The notes beneath the pieces were generated by a model. The model worked only from the letters and a program-made list of their open reading frames with translations. It was not told where the DNA came from and did not search any database. From Cellulomonas gelida (GTDB taxonomy: Bacteria; Actinomycetota; Actinomycetes; Actinomycetales; Cellulomonadaceae): a stretch of DNA of 64,000 bases. The position numbers and the translations under genes are program-made. Where the stretch lies: positions 1-64,000 of the forward strand of contig NZ_BJLQ01000008.1 in the NCBI RefSeq assembly GCF_006538725.1. Reading direction: 5' to 3'. The number at the start of each line of letters is the position of its first letter. Within the stretch, counting starts at the first letter, position 1. Below, piece after piece: positions 48,420 through 58,316 of this stretch.

Positions 48420-49558
48420 GCGATCACGCGCCGCAGGAGACGGGGCAGGTCGTCGAGCGTGCCGAGCGTCGCGAGCGTCAGCTGGCCCTGCGTCCGCACC
48501 GACACCTCGGCACCGAGCTCGCACCGCACGACGAGCGTGCGCGTCCCCGCAGGCAGGTGCCTGCTGCCGAGCCGCAGGTCGGAGTCCGAGGGCACCGAGC
48601 CGGTGACGAGCACCGCGACCGAGCACTGCGGCGACTCGCGCACCACGCGCCGGCCGAGGAGCGTCACGTCGGCGCCGGCCGGGTCGAGCTCGAGCCCGGA
48701 GCAGTCGTCGAGGAGCATCGCCGGCGTGCGGACCCGCAGCGCACCCGGTCCCGCGAGCACCGCGAGGTCGCGCTCGTCCCGCAGGGTCTGCACACCGATC
48801 GACGCGAGGGCCGAGATCGCGAGCTCGAACTCGTCGTCGTACGCGTAGTCGCGCGGGTCGTTCGCGAGCGCGAGCACCGTCTGCGTGCGACGCGTGTCCT
48901 CGAACTGCTTGACCATGAGCTTGCCGCGGCGCGCGGTCGTCCTCCAGTGGATGTAGCGACGGTCGTCGCCCGCGACGTAGTCGCGCAACGCGTGGAACGA
49001 CATGTCGGAGTCCGACAGGTCGCGCGTCGACTGCCCCTCGAGGTCGCGCAGCAGCCCCGAGCTCGCTCCGCCGAGCGGCACCAGCTCGGGGTGCACGTAC
49101 AGGTCCACCGGCCGGGTCCACAGCACGCTGCGCCGCGCGAGCCCGAGCGGGTCGCCGCGCACCGAGCGGACGGGGCCGACGACGACGACCGCGCGGCGCG
49201 CCGTCGGGATGGCGAACAGCTCGTCGTGCGTCGCGTCGGGGGCCAGCGACGGCACCGCGAGCTCGGCGAGACCCGCACCCACGGGCAGCTCGAGCCGCGA
49301 GGGCAGGGACCTGCGCCGCGCGGCGTTGCGGACCTCGATCCGACCGACCGCGCGCTCGCCGATCCGCACGCGGTGGTCCGCCATGTCGAGCGTGACCGCA
49401 TACCGCGCGCGGCCGACCGTCATGAGCAGGCACACCGCGAGGACGCCGACGAGCCCCGCGCCGAGGGTGGCGAGCTCGGCCCAGCCGAGCAGCCGCCCCA
49501 GCACGAGGCCGAGGAGCGCGACGACCGCGCTCCCCCAGCCGGCGCCCGAGATCCGCAC
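48416..49558 (-). CDS. DUF58 domain protein
   Basis: The 380-residue protein has two membrane helices near the N-terminus and a DUF58 region with the hallmark GDDRRYIHWRTTARRGKLMV (about residues 192-212), followed by a von Willebrand-like fold that includes VLALANDPRDYAYD and the Asp-rich strand near SVAVLVTGS. In known systems DUF58 proteins pair with MoxR ATPases. It starts one base after the MoxR stop and overlaps the transglutaminase-like gene by 4 bases. GTG start. Confidence 0.92.
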   Translation of the reverse strand: MRISGAGWGSAVVALLGLVLGRLLGWAELATLGAGLVGVLAVCLLMTVGRARYAVTLDMADHRVRIGERAVGRIEVRNAARRRSLPSRLELPVGAGLAELAVPSLAPDATHDELFAIPTARRAVVVVGPVRSVRGDPLGLARRSVLWTRPVDLYVHPELVPLGGASSGLLRDLEGQSTRDLSDSDMSFHALRDYVAGDDRRYIHWRTTARRGKLMVKQFEDTRRTQTVLALANDPRDYAYDDEFELAISALASIGVQTLRDERDLAVLAGPGALRVRTPAMLLDDCSGLELDPAGADVTLLGRRVVRESPQCSVAVLVTGSVPSDSDLRLGSRHLPAGTRTLVVRCELGAEVSVRTQGQLTLATLGTLDDLPRLLRRVIA

Positions 49559-49559
49559 G

Positions 49560-50516
49560 TCAGGCCGCCCGCAGCACCGGGGGCGCGACCTGGTCGAGCA
49601 GGCGGGCGAGCACGTCGGTCGCCGTCACGCCGGCGAACTCCGCCTCGGCGTCCAGCACGAGGCGGTGGGCCAGGACGTACTGCGCCAGGTCCTTCACGTC
49701 GTCGGGCAGCACGTACTCGCGGCCTCGCGAGGCGGCCCAGACCTTCGCGCAGCGCACGAGCGCGAGACCGCCGCGCACGCTCGCACCGAGCGCCGTCTGG
49801 CTGTCGTCACGGGTCGCCTCGGTGATGCGCGCGACGTAGTCGAGCACCACCGGGTCGATGTGCACCGTCTGGGCGAGGTCGGCCATCGTGCCGACCGCCT
49901 CGGTCGTGATCCGCGGGCTCAGCCCGAGCGTGCGGTCCTTGGCCCCCGCGAGGATCTCGACGGTCGACGCACGGTCCGGGTAGCCCAGGCTCGTCTTGAT
50001 GATGAACCGGTCGAGCTGGGCCTCGGGGAGTCGGTAGGTCCCCGCCTGCTCGATCGGGTTCTGCGTCGCGATGACCATGAACGGACGCCCCACGGGGTGG
50101 GTCACACCGTCGACCGTGACGTTGCCCTCCTCCATGACCTCGAGCAGGGCCGCCTGCGTCTTGGGCGACGCGCGGTTGATCTCGTCCGCCAGCACGACCG
50201 AGGCGAACACCGGGCCGCGATGGAACTCGAAGCGGCCCGTGCCCTGGTCGTAGATCGTCACGCCCGTGACGTCCGACGGCAGCAGGTCCGGCGTGAACTG
50301 GATGCGGTGGTGCGTGCCCTGCACGGTCGCGGCGAGCGCCTTGGCGAGCGAGGTCTTGCCCGTCCCGGGCGCGTCCTCGAGCAGCAGGTGTCCCTCCGCG
50401 ACCATCGCCGTGAGCGCGAGGCGCACCGGGAGCTCCTTGCCCAGGAGCACACGGCTGACGTTCTCGGCAAGGGCGGCGAACGTCTCGGCGAACCAGGCGC
50501 TCTGCTCGGGGGTCAT
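49560..50516 (-). CDS. MoxR-family AAA+ ATPase
   Basis: The 318-residue AAA+ chaperone-like ATPase has Walker A APGTGKTSLA (49-58), Walker B VVLADEINR (about 107-115), sensor ATQNPIEQAGTYRLPEAQLDR and a C-terminal lid. MoxR proteins mature or activate partner complexes, typically with von Willebrand or DUF58 proteins, here encoded next door. It is the first gene of the trio and follows the giant Ig/FnIII gene by 58 bases on the same strand. ATG start after GGAG-like sequence. Confidence 0.95.
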   Translation of the reverse strand: MTPEQSAWFAETFAALAENVSRVLLGKELPVRLALTAMVAEGHLLLEDAPGTGKTSLAKALAATVQGTHHRIQFTPDLLPSDVTGVTIYDQGTGRFEFHRGPVFASVVLADEINRASPKTQAALLEVMEEGNVTVDGVTHPVGRPFMVIATQNPIEQAGTYRLPEAQLDRFIIKTSLGYPDRASTVEILAGAKDRTLGLSPRITTEAVGTMADLAQTVHIDPVVLDYVARITEATRDDSQTALGASVRGGLALVRCAKVWAASRGREYVLPDDVKDLAQYVLAHRLVLDAEAEFAGVTATDVLARLLDQVAPPVLRAA

Positions 50517-50574
50517 GTGGCGGTCTCCGTCGTCATCGGTTCGGTCGTGCTCGGGGCTCTGTGGCGGTGGTGGG

Positions 50575-53500
50575 TCATCCGCCGGGTGCCGGATTCGGGG
50601 TCGGGCTCAGGTCGACCGTCGCCTGTGCGGTCGCGGCGTCGGAGTCACCCTTCGAGTTCTGAGCACGGATGATGAACGAGACGGCGTTGGACCGACCGTC
50701 CTGAACGTCGATCGTCCTGAAGGATCGTGTGACCGACGTGTTGCTCGTCTGCCCGCAATGGGTCTCGACGTCGTTGACCCGCCAGCAGAACACGTAGCGA
50801 CTGACGCCGACGCCGCCGTCGGACGACGGAGGATCCCACGTGGCCGTGACTTGCGCACGGGCCGGGTCGACACTCAACGCGACGGTGCGCGGAACCGACG
50901 GTGCAGCGCCCCACTCCAGCTCCGTCAGGTCCGCCTCGGTGTCACCGAGGAGCTGGACGCCCTTGACGGTCGTCACTGCCGTCACGGCTAGCGTGAGCTC
51001 GGTTCCCGAGAACTCGACCCAGTCGACGATCGGGACCCCCGGGACTGTCGTCCCGGTCGTCGTCCCTTCCACCGGGCCATGGCCCCGCGCGCTGAGGCGC
51101 CATGAGTACGTCACCGTTCCACCGCCGCCGTCGCTCGCCGGGTCCCAGCTGAGATCGACTGCGGTAGGACGGGCGAAGTCTCCGAACGAGGTCGGGACGA
51201 TCTTGAGGCCCGATGCGCGGCCCGGACGCGTCGTGGGCCGGGCGACCACCGACTCGCTCGGCGCTCCGTAGCCTGCGTCGTTCCGGGCGACGACGCGGTA
51301 GGTGTAGTCCGTCCCCCCGGCGAGGTTCCTCAAGGTCACGCTGGTGTCGCTCGTCGTCACCAAGACGGTGCTGCCCTCGCGGACCTCGTAGGTCACCTCC
51401 GAGCCGTTCCTCTCAGCCGGACTCCACGCGAGTCGCACCGCGCCCTCACCTGGCGGCGTGTCGGTTGTCGTGATCGTCGGCTTGCCAGGAAGCCCGTACG
51501 TCAGCGCCGTGGCGGACGCGGCCGGCCCCTCGCCGGCCTTGTTCACTGCGCTGACCTCGAATGTGTACCGCGTTCCGTTCAGTGCGTCCTTGAACACGAA
51601 CGACGTGCTCGTGCCAGGGTCCGGCGAGTACGTGCCGGCTCCCGGGCCGCCCGACACCCGAACGCGGTACGTCGTGATGCGATCACCGTTCGGCGCCGCG
51701 GCGTCCCAGGTCACATTGATCTGACCCCCCGTGTCGGTCGCCACCCGCGTGGCCACCACGTCTGACGGGGCCCCGGGCTTGGCGGCGGGGGTCTGCGGAC
51801 CGGTCGACGGGGTCCACGGGCTCGGCTTGTCGCGGAGCGCGTTGTGCGCGCGCACGCGGATCGAGTACGACGTGCCGTTGGCCAGGCCGGTGAAGGTCAC
51901 CTTGGGCGAGGTCGGGGTGAGCACCGCGCTGCCGCTCGGCGGCGACGGCGTGATCTGGACCTCGTAGTTCACGATCTTCGAGCCGTTCGTCACCGAGTCG
52001 GGCCAGCTCCACGAGAGCTCGCCGTCACCGAAGCCGACGAAGTCGACACGGGCGGGCGCCTCGGGCACGGCGTCTGGCCGGGCCTGGGCGGACGCCGGGC
52101 TCTCCTGCGACCACCCGACCGCGTTCTGCGCCGCGACGGAGAACGTGTAGGTCACGTCGTTGGTCAGCCCGTCGAACGTGCACGTCGTCGATGCGCACGT
52201 CTTGGTCAGCCCACCGGGGCTCGCCGTCAGGCGGTAGCTCGTGATCGACGCACCACGGCTGTTGGGCGCGGTCCAGGACAGCACCACCGTCTTGTCGCGC
52301 TCCTCCCCGACGCGGGGGGCCGCGGGCGTGTCCGGGACGCCGCGGACGTTCAGCGAGATCCGTCCCTCGACCTCGCGGTCCGCCTCGTCGATCCCGTCGC
52401 GCACGCGATAGCGGACCACGAGCTCGCCGATGTAGTCGGGCGCGGGCGTCACCGTCACGCGGGACGCGGTCGCCGACGCCGTGCCACGCCCCGACTCGAC
52501 GGTCGCGCCGACGACACGGAGCGGCTGCTGCGGGTAGGGGTTGAACGAGCCCTCGAGCACGTCGATCGCGCGGGCCTCGCCCTCCACCGCGTCCTCGATC
52601 GTCCAGTCCTGCACGAATGCCTTGGGGCGCGTGCTCGCGATGACGCGCAGCTCCAGCTGAGCCTCGAGCTGCCCCTTGCGGCCGAACCCGATCCGCAGCG
52701 GGAGCACGCCGCGGGTGCCCTTGTCGGCGCTCAGCGCGGCGGCCACCGAGAGCTTGGAGTCGTCGATGGTGGCGGTGAACCCGCTGGGCACGCCGGAGGC
52801 CACGGCATACGTGTACTGCTTCTCGCTCGGCGTCGTGCCCTCGGGCGTCGTCGTGAACGACCGCAGGTCGACGGTGATCGGCGCCTCGCCGGGCGCGACC
52901 TCGATGACGGCCGGGGCGAACGCCGGCGGGTGGTCGTCGACCGCGAAGACCTCGATGGGCAGCGTCAGGTAGGACGTGCGGGCCGTGGTGTCGTTCGCAC
53001 TCGTGGCGTCCGTGACCGGCAGCGTCACGGACGCCGGCCCGGCGTAGTCCTTCGTCGGGGTGAACGTGAGCTCGTCGCCGTCCTTGCCCACCGCGACCGT
53101 TCCGCGTGTCGCCGTCACCTGCAGCGCGTCGGCAACCGTGGGCTGGCGGCCCTGCGCGACCTTGATCTGCTCCTCGAGCACGATCGTCAGCTGCTCACCC
53201 GACGCGACCCGCAGCTCGGGCGCACCGGGCCGCAGCGAGGGGCGGATGAAGCCCAGCGCGGGGACGGTGATGAACGCGTACGCGGTCGCGGTCTCGGGCG
53301 CGCGCGAGTTGACGAGCTGGAACGGCAGGGTCTGCGTCTGGTCGGTGAGCGTGACCAGGACCTTGTTGTCGGCCGTCACCTGCGCGACCTGGGCGACGGA
53401 CGCGGGCACGCGCACCTCGAGGTCGCTGAGCGGTCCGCTCGGGTTCTGCGCCGTCGCGAGCACGTCCACCACGACCTCGGTCAGCCCGAACGTCTCGGTG

Positions 53501-56500
53501 GCCGGGACGACGACGTCCTCGGCGATCGGCGGCAGCACGGGTGCGTCGGGGTCGACGGTGACGGTCAGTGTCGCGGTGTCGCGCCCGCCGCGCGAGTTCG
53601 ACACGGTGTAGACGATCGGGAACACGGCCGCCTCGGACGGCGCCGTCACGGCGATGCGCCGCCCGACGACCTCGGCCTGGACCGCGTCGTCCTTGGTGAG
53701 CTCGGGTTCGAGCAGGAGGTCGTCGCCGGAGTTGTCGACGTCGTTCGCCAGGACACGAACCTCGATGCGCTCACCCGGGCGGATCGTCACGGCGTCGTCG
53801 CGTGCGACCACGGCCGCGGTGTCGACCGGTCGCGGGCTGATGCCGACGCGGATCGTCCCGACCGCGCGCTGCCCCACCCAGTCCTCGACCGCGTACTGGA
53901 ACGTCTCGGTCCCCGACTCGTCGCGCAGGGCCTCGTACTCGATCCAGTCCGGCCCGACCTGCGCGACGCGTCCCTTCGTCGTGCCGCTGGCCTGGCCGAG
54001 CAGCGTCACCCCGTCCCCGTCGGGGTCGATGCCGACCAGCGGGACCTTGATCCGCACGGTCTCCCCTGCGAACACCCGCGCCTCGAGGTCGCGTGGACGG
54101 GGCGGCGTCTTCGTCGTCGGGTCCGACTCGTGCACCCGCACCGTGACGGTCGCGGCCGTGCGGTTGCCGGTCGAGTCGGCGATCTCGAAGACCGCGCGAG
54201 CGGTGACCGCGTCGGCCGGCGCCTGGTACCGCAGCACGTCGCCGGAGACGAACATCAGCCCGTCCCCGGGCGCGACCGGCTCGACGAGCGTCGGCATGAG
54301 CGACAGGGGGTCCCCGTCGGGGTCGTAGGCGCTCTCGAGCACCGGGATCGTCACGACACCGCCGGTGCGGACGGTCGCCTCGACGTTCTCGGCCACGGGC
54401 GCCTGCGTCGAGGACGCGGGCGGCACGGGTTGCACGACGATCTGCCCCGTCGCGGTCTTGGTCCCGTTCGTGATCGTGTACGGCAGGACGACGACGTGGT
54501 CGAGCGTGCGCTCCGAGCGGATCTGGACCAGGTGGTGCTCGAGGATCGCGACGCTGAGCCCGTCCGCGTCTGAGGTGTCCACCGACTGCAGGACGAGCAT
54601 CTCGCCCGCGGGGTCGGAGTCGTTGGCGAGCGGGTCGATCGTCACCTCGCCGCCCGCGGGCAGGAAGGCCCGGTCGCGCACCGCGATGGGCGGCGCGGCC
54701 TCCTCGGGCCACGCGCGCACGTCGATCCGCGCCAGCCCCGTCGCCTGCTGCGGCGGGGCCGCGATGACGAACGTCACGTAGTACGAGCCCGCGCGCGGCG
54801 CGGAGAACGTGAACGTGCCTGCCTGCAGGTCGGTCGAGATCGTCGCGCCCGTGACCTCCTCGACCGACGCCAGCCGCGCGGGCTCCTCGCCGGTCGACCG
54901 GACGGCGTCGAGCGGCTCGAGCGTGACCGGCTGGTCGACGTACGTCACGGCGTGCACCGGGTCCACCCGCGGCGGCAGCGAGCCCGCCGGGCGCACGTCG
55001 ACCTCGATGGTGCCGGGCGTGGCGTCCTGCGACGACCCGTCCGAGACCAGGACGTCGACCGTGGCGCGTCCGAGCTTGCCGCCGTCGGCGCGGAACGTGA
55101 TCGTGCCGTCCTGCCGGAACCGCACCGTGCCGATCGCGGGGTCGGTGCTGGCGCCGACCAGGACCATGTCGTCGCCGTCGGGGTCGTGGAAGTTCGCGAG
55201 GACGTCGTACGTCGCCTGGCCGTTCTGCTCGACCTGGAACGCACCTTGACGGTCCTGCACGGGCGGGTCGTTGTCGCCGTCGCCGTGCACGACGAGCGTG
55301 ACCGTCGCGGTGGAGGGCGCAGACGTGCCGCGGCCGTCGTCGATCGTGTACGTGAACGACTGCGAGCCGCTGGCGCCCGACGCGATGTCGACCTGCAGCG
55401 CACGCCCGCCGTGGATCGACTGCACGGTCCCGAACGACCTCGCGATCGACTCGAACTCGCGCACGGCCAGGATGCCGCAATCCGACGAGGAGTCGTTGCT
55501 CAGCACCGCCAGGATCGTGGTGCGCCCGGGACGCACGCCGAACTCGTCGTCCTTCGCGGTGGGTGGTGCCGACTCGGACGTGCACTCGGTCGCGAGGTCC
55601 TGGGTGCTGACCTCGGACTCGGAGTCCTCGACGTCGTCGTCGGGGTTCTCCTCCTCCTTGATGTCCTCCCAGTTCGGCACGCGCAGCTCGGTGTCCTCCT
55701 GCGGCTCCCACACGCGGCCGCGGGCCGTGTCGTTCAGCACGACGGCCGTGCGGTTGACGCGGAAGACGAGCTTGTCGTCGGCCGACATCTCCTCGAGCGC
55801 CTCCACGAGCGGCGCCTCGCCGTCGCACAGCCGCTGGTACGAGCCCGTCACGGACGCCCAGGCCCCGTGCGCGCACGACCCCACCTGGACCGGCGCGGCC
55901 GGCTTGCCCGAGCCCTGCGTCGGGTGCGGCACGGGCTCGCCGCCGTCGAGCGGAACCTCGACGAGGTCCGTGTCGGTCGCGACCAGCACGCGCGACGACG
56001 CGGGGCCGGGCTGCTGCAGCGTCGGGTTCGTGCCGGTGACCTCGACCGAGCCGTGCCGGGTGACGACGGTGCCGCCCCGCAGGCCCACCGGCTCGTCGCC
56101 GACGGTCGTCAGCTGGTCGAGCTCCCCCTCGCCGAGCGAGCCGTCCTGCGACACGCGGGCGCCGTCACCGGTCGTCGAGACCCGCGAGACCGTGCCGTCG
56201 GCGGCGACGCCGTACGCGACACCCGACGTCGAGACGACCGCGCGTCCGCCGCGGCCCAGGTCGACGTCCGGCTCGCCCTCGCCGGGCCGCATCGAGTCGA
56301 GCGACGTGAGCGGACGCACGAACAGCCCGCCCTCGGAGTCGACGAGCGAGAGCACACCCGCCGACATCGAGACCGGGCCGCCCGGGACGCTCGACGGCTG
56401 CACACCCGCGGCGGCGACCTGCGCCGTCAGCGCGACCGTCGCCGGGTCCACGACCGAGACCTTGCCCGGCTCCACCAGCACCACGTCGCCCTCGTCCTGG

Positions 56501-56736
56501 AGGACGTCGAACGTCGAGGACTCGGCGACCAGACCCGCGTTCAGCTCGTCGACCTGCACGTTGTACCGGCCGAGCTTGTGCGCGTCGGTCGCCGTGAGCC
56601 ACACCGCGCCGTCGTTGAGCTCGACGCGCGCGAGCGGGAAGCCGGGGTTGAGGAGGGCGAGCACGGCCACGACCGCGGGGACGGTGACCACCGCCGCTGC
56701 CGTCGTGGCGTGGCGCCGCGCGGTGAACCAGCTCAT
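50575..56736 (-). CDS. Giant Ig-like/fibronectin type III cell-surface protein
   Basis: The 2053-residue protein has one membrane helix (about residues 13-33) and an otherwise extracytoplasmic chain. Residues about 40-340 look like a beta-propeller with VATDTDLVEVPLDGGE-type strands; an acidic linker (EEENPDDDVEDSESE) follows near 365. Residues about 390-1460 form a long series of cadherin/bacterial Ig-like repeats with DPDGD turns (FHDPDGDDMVLVG, YDPDGDPLSL, GIDPDGDGVTLLG). The last 580 residues contain six fibronectin type III domains, ending in a Pro-rich tail without sorting signal. It overlaps the kinase stop. A surface-exposed rod and adhesin or receptor is likely. Confidence 0.93.
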   Translation of the reverse strand: MSWFTARRHATTAAAVVTVPAVVAVLALLNPGFPLARVELNDGAVWLTATDAHKLGRYNVQVDELNAGLVAESSTFDVLQDEGDVVLVEPGKVSVVDPATVALTAQVAAAGVQPSSVPGGPVSMSAGVLSLVDSEGGLFVRPLTSLDSMRPGEGEPDVDLGRGGRAVVSTSGVAYGVAADGTVSRVSTTGDGARVSQDGSLGEGELDQLTTVGDEPVGLRGGTVVTRHGSVEVTGTNPTLQQPGPASSRVLVATDTDLVEVPLDGGEPVPHPTQGSGKPAAPVQVGSCAHGAWASVTGSYQRLCDGEAPLVEALEEMSADDKLVFRVNRTAVVLNDTARGRVWEPQEDTELRVPNWEDIKEEENPDDDVEDSESEVSTQDLATECTSESAPPTAKDDEFGVRPGRTTILAVLSNDSSSDCGILAVREFESIARSFGTVQSIHGGRALQVDIASGASGSQSFTYTIDDGRGTSAPSTATVTLVVHGDGDNDPPVQDRQGAFQVEQNGQATYDVLANFHDPDGDDMVLVGASTDPAIGTVRFRQDGTITFRADGGKLGRATVDVLVSDGSSQDATPGTIEVDVRPAGSLPPRVDPVHAVTYVDQPVTLEPLDAVRSTGEEPARLASVEEVTGATISTDLQAGTFTFSAPRAGSYYVTFVIAAPPQQATGLARIDVRAWPEEAAPPIAVRDRAFLPAGGEVTIDPLANDSDPAGEMLVLQSVDTSDADGLSVAILEHHLVQIRSERTLDHVVVLPYTITNGTKTATGQIVVQPVPPASSTQAPVAENVEATVRTGGVVTIPVLESAYDPDGDPLSLMPTLVEPVAPGDGLMFVSGDVLRYQAPADAVTARAVFEIADSTGNRTAATVTVRVHESDPTTKTPPRPRDLEARVFAGETVRIKVPLVGIDPDGDGVTLLGQASGTTKGRVAQVGPDWIEYEALRDESGTETFQYAVEDWVGQRAVGTIRVGISPRPVDTAAVVARDDAVTIRPGERIEVRVLANDVDNSGDDLLLEPELTKDDAVQAEVVGRRIAVTAPSEAAVFPIVYTVSNSRGGRDTATLTVTVDPDAPVLPPIAEDVVVPATETFGLTEVVVDVLATAQNPSGPLSDLEVRVPASVAQVAQVTADNKVLVTLTDQTQTLPFQLVNSRAPETATAYAFITVPALGFIRPSLRPGAPELRVASGEQLTIVLEEQIKVAQGRQPTVADALQVTATRGTVAVGKDGDELTFTPTKDYAGPASVTLPVTDATSANDTTARTSYLTLPIEVFAVDDHPPAFAPAVIEVAPGEAPITVDLRSFTTTPEGTTPSEKQYTYAVASGVPSGFTATIDDSKLSVAAALSADKGTRGVLPLRIGFGRKGQLEAQLELRVIASTRPKAFVQDWTIEDAVEGEARAIDVLEGSFNPYPQQPLRVVGATVESGRGTASATASRVTVTPAPDYIGELVVRYRVRDGIDEADREVEGRISLNVRGVPDTPAAPRVGEERDKTVVLSWTAPNSRGASITSYRLTASPGGLTKTCASTTCTFDGLTNDVTYTFSVAAQNAVGWSQESPASAQARPDAVPEAPARVDFVGFGDGELSWSWPDSVTNGSKIVNYEVQITPSPPSGSAVLTPTSPKVTFTGLANGTSYSIRVRAHNALRDKPSPWTPSTGPQTPAAKPGAPSDVVATRVATDTGGQINVTWDAAAPNGDRITTYRVRVSGGPGAGTYSPDPGTSTSFVFKDALNGTRYTFEVSAVNKAGEGPAASATALTYGLPGKPTITTTDTPPGEGAVRLAWSPAERNGSEVTYEVREGSTVLVTTSDTSVTLRNLAGGTDYTYRVVARNDAGYGAPSESVVARPTTRPGRASGLKIVPTSFGDFARPTAVDLSWDPASDGGGGTVTYSWRLSARGHGPVEGTTTGTTVPGVPIVDWVEFSGTELTLAVTAVTTVKGVQLLGDTEADLTELEWGAAPSVPRTVALSVDPARAQVTATWDPPSSDGGVGVSRYVFCWRVNDVETHCGQTSNTSVTRSFRTIDVQDGRSNAVSFIIRAQNSKGDSDAATAQATVDLSPTPNPAPGG

Positions 56737-58265
56737 GCGCACACCTGCGCCGGGTCTGCCGAGGCGCGACGGTCGGCGCGCACGATCGACACCTCGATGC
56801 ACACCTCGTCGCCGGTCTGCGCGGCGGGCAGCGTGACGGTCGGTTCCTCGACCACCTGGAGCGTGCCGGTCCCCTGCACGGTCCGCACGCCCCAGAGGTA
56901 GTGGTCGTCGGGCCGCGGGTCGGGGTTGATCCACGTGAACGTCACGTTGCCCGCCTCGTCACGGTCCCCCTCGAGCGAGTGCGGGCTGGGCACCACGGCC
57001 TCCACGGCGCTGCCGCCGGTCTGCTCGAAGTCGGTGTCACCCGGCCGACGCTCCGTGCCCGTGGGCCGCAGCGCGGCGGCGGCGATCACGACGATCGCGC
57101 CGAGCACCACGACGCCCGACACGACCGCCGCCACGGTCCGGCTGCGCCGCACCTCGACCTCGTCGGCCAGCTCGGGCTCGCCCACGGGTGCGGGCTCGGG
57201 CGGCGGGGGCGGCGGCGTGAGGAACCCGGGTCCGGCAGGCTGCGCCTGGACCGTCACCGGGCCGCGGACGCGCGTCGAGTCGTCGGCCGCCGCCGGGGCC
57301 GGCTGCGGGATCTCGACGATCGAGCGCAGCCGGGTCGCGTCGGCCGCGTCGCCGCCGGCCGGCGCGGGCTGGGGGTCGGCCTGCGGCGTCCCGTCGTCGA
57401 GCAGGTCCAGCGGCGTGACCGGCAGCCGCAGGTCCGCCTCGATCTGCTGCAGCGCACGGCCCAGCGCGGCGGCGGACGGGTGGCGCAGCGCAGGGACCTT
57501 CGACATCGCGCGCTCGAGCACCGAGTCCAGGGTGCCCGGGACGTCGTCGCGTCCCGTCGGCGGCAGCGGTGCCCGCTCGATGCGCGCGACGAGCTGCTGC
57601 GCGCCGTTCTGGCCGCCGGGGATCTCGAAGGGCGTGCGCCCCGCGAGCAGCGAGTACAGCGTGGCCGCGAGCGAGTACACGTCGGACCGCTCGTCGCCGT
57701 GCGGGTGCTCGGCGAGCAGCTCCGGGGGTGACCACGGGATCGACATGCCGACCGCCGCTCCCCCGCCGTGCCCGGTCGTCGCCGCGATCCCGAAGTCCGT
57801 GAGCGCGGGCCAGCCGAAGTCGGTCGTCAGGACGTTGGCGGGCTTGATGTCGCGGTGCAGGATGCCCGCGCGGTGCGCGGTCTCGACCGCGGAGGCGAGC
57901 CGCACGCCGATGCGCAGCACCTCCGCGACGCTGATCCGCTCGGTCCGGTACCGCTCCGCGAGGCCCGTGCGCGAGCAGTACTCCATGACCAGGTAGGGCC
58001 GGCCGTCGGCCGCGATGTCGGCCTGGTAGACCGTGACGATCGACGGGTGGTGCGAGAGCTGGGCCATGAGGTTGGCCTCGGTCTGGAACCGCGCGCGCAC
58101 CTCGTCGTCCAGGCTCCCCGCGAGCAGGACCTTGACGGCGACGTCGCGGCGCGGCAGGTCCTGCCGGTACAGGAAGACGTCGGCGAACCCGCCCAGCCCG
58201 AGCGTGCGGACGTGCGCGTAGCCCGGCAGGGCGGGAGGCGCGGAGGCCTCGCGTCTCGCCGTCAC
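56733..58265 (-). CDS. Transmembrane Ser/Thr protein kinase with outer FnIII-like domain
   Basis: The 510-residue kinase has a G loop GLGGFADVF (23-31), Lys 45 in VAVKVL, HRDIKPANV (Asp 139), DFG at 157-159, and an activation segment with few Thr. A Pro/Ala-rich linker, a membrane helix near residues 375-395 and an outer domain (about 400-510) of FnIII-like sequence with NVTFTWINPDPRPDDHYLWG and two Cys (EVCIEV and the terminal QVCA) follow. This outer region could recognise the adjacent giant protein. The gene overlaps it (ATGA). GTG start. Confidence 0.93.
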   Translation of the reverse strand: MTARREASAPPALPGYAHVRTLGLGGFADVFLYRQDLPRRDVAVKVLLAGSLDDEVRARFQTEANLMAQLSHHPSIVTVYQADIAADGRPYLVMEYCSRTGLAERYRTERISVAEVLRIGVRLASAVETAHRAGILHRDIKPANVLTTDFGWPALTDFGIAATTGHGGGAAVGMSIPWSPPELLAEHPHGDERSDVYSLAATLYSLLAGRTPFEIPGGQNGAQQLVARIERAPLPPTGRDDVPGTLDSVLERAMSKVPALRHPSAAALGRALQQIEADLRLPVTPLDLLDDGTPQADPQPAPAGGDAADATRLRSIVEIPQPAPAAADDSTRVRGPVTVQAQPAGPGFLTPPPPPPEPAPVGEPELADEVEVRRSRTVAAVVSGVVVLGAIVVIAAAALRPTGTERRPGDTDFEQTGGSAVEAVVPSPHSLEGDRDEAGNVTFTWINPDPRPDDHYLWGVRTVQGTGTLQVVEEPTVTLPAAQTGDEVCIEVSIVRADRRASADPAQVCA

Positions 58266-58316
58266 TCGTCGTGCCCCGTCGCGCGGACTGACATGCGGGA
58301 AGTCATCCGGACGTCG

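Noticed and set aside
48416-49433. Upstream extension of the transglutaminase-like frame into the DUF58 gene
   Set aside because: The extension is an Arg-rich shadow of DUF58; the GTG overlapping the DUF58 stop gives a normal N-terminus.
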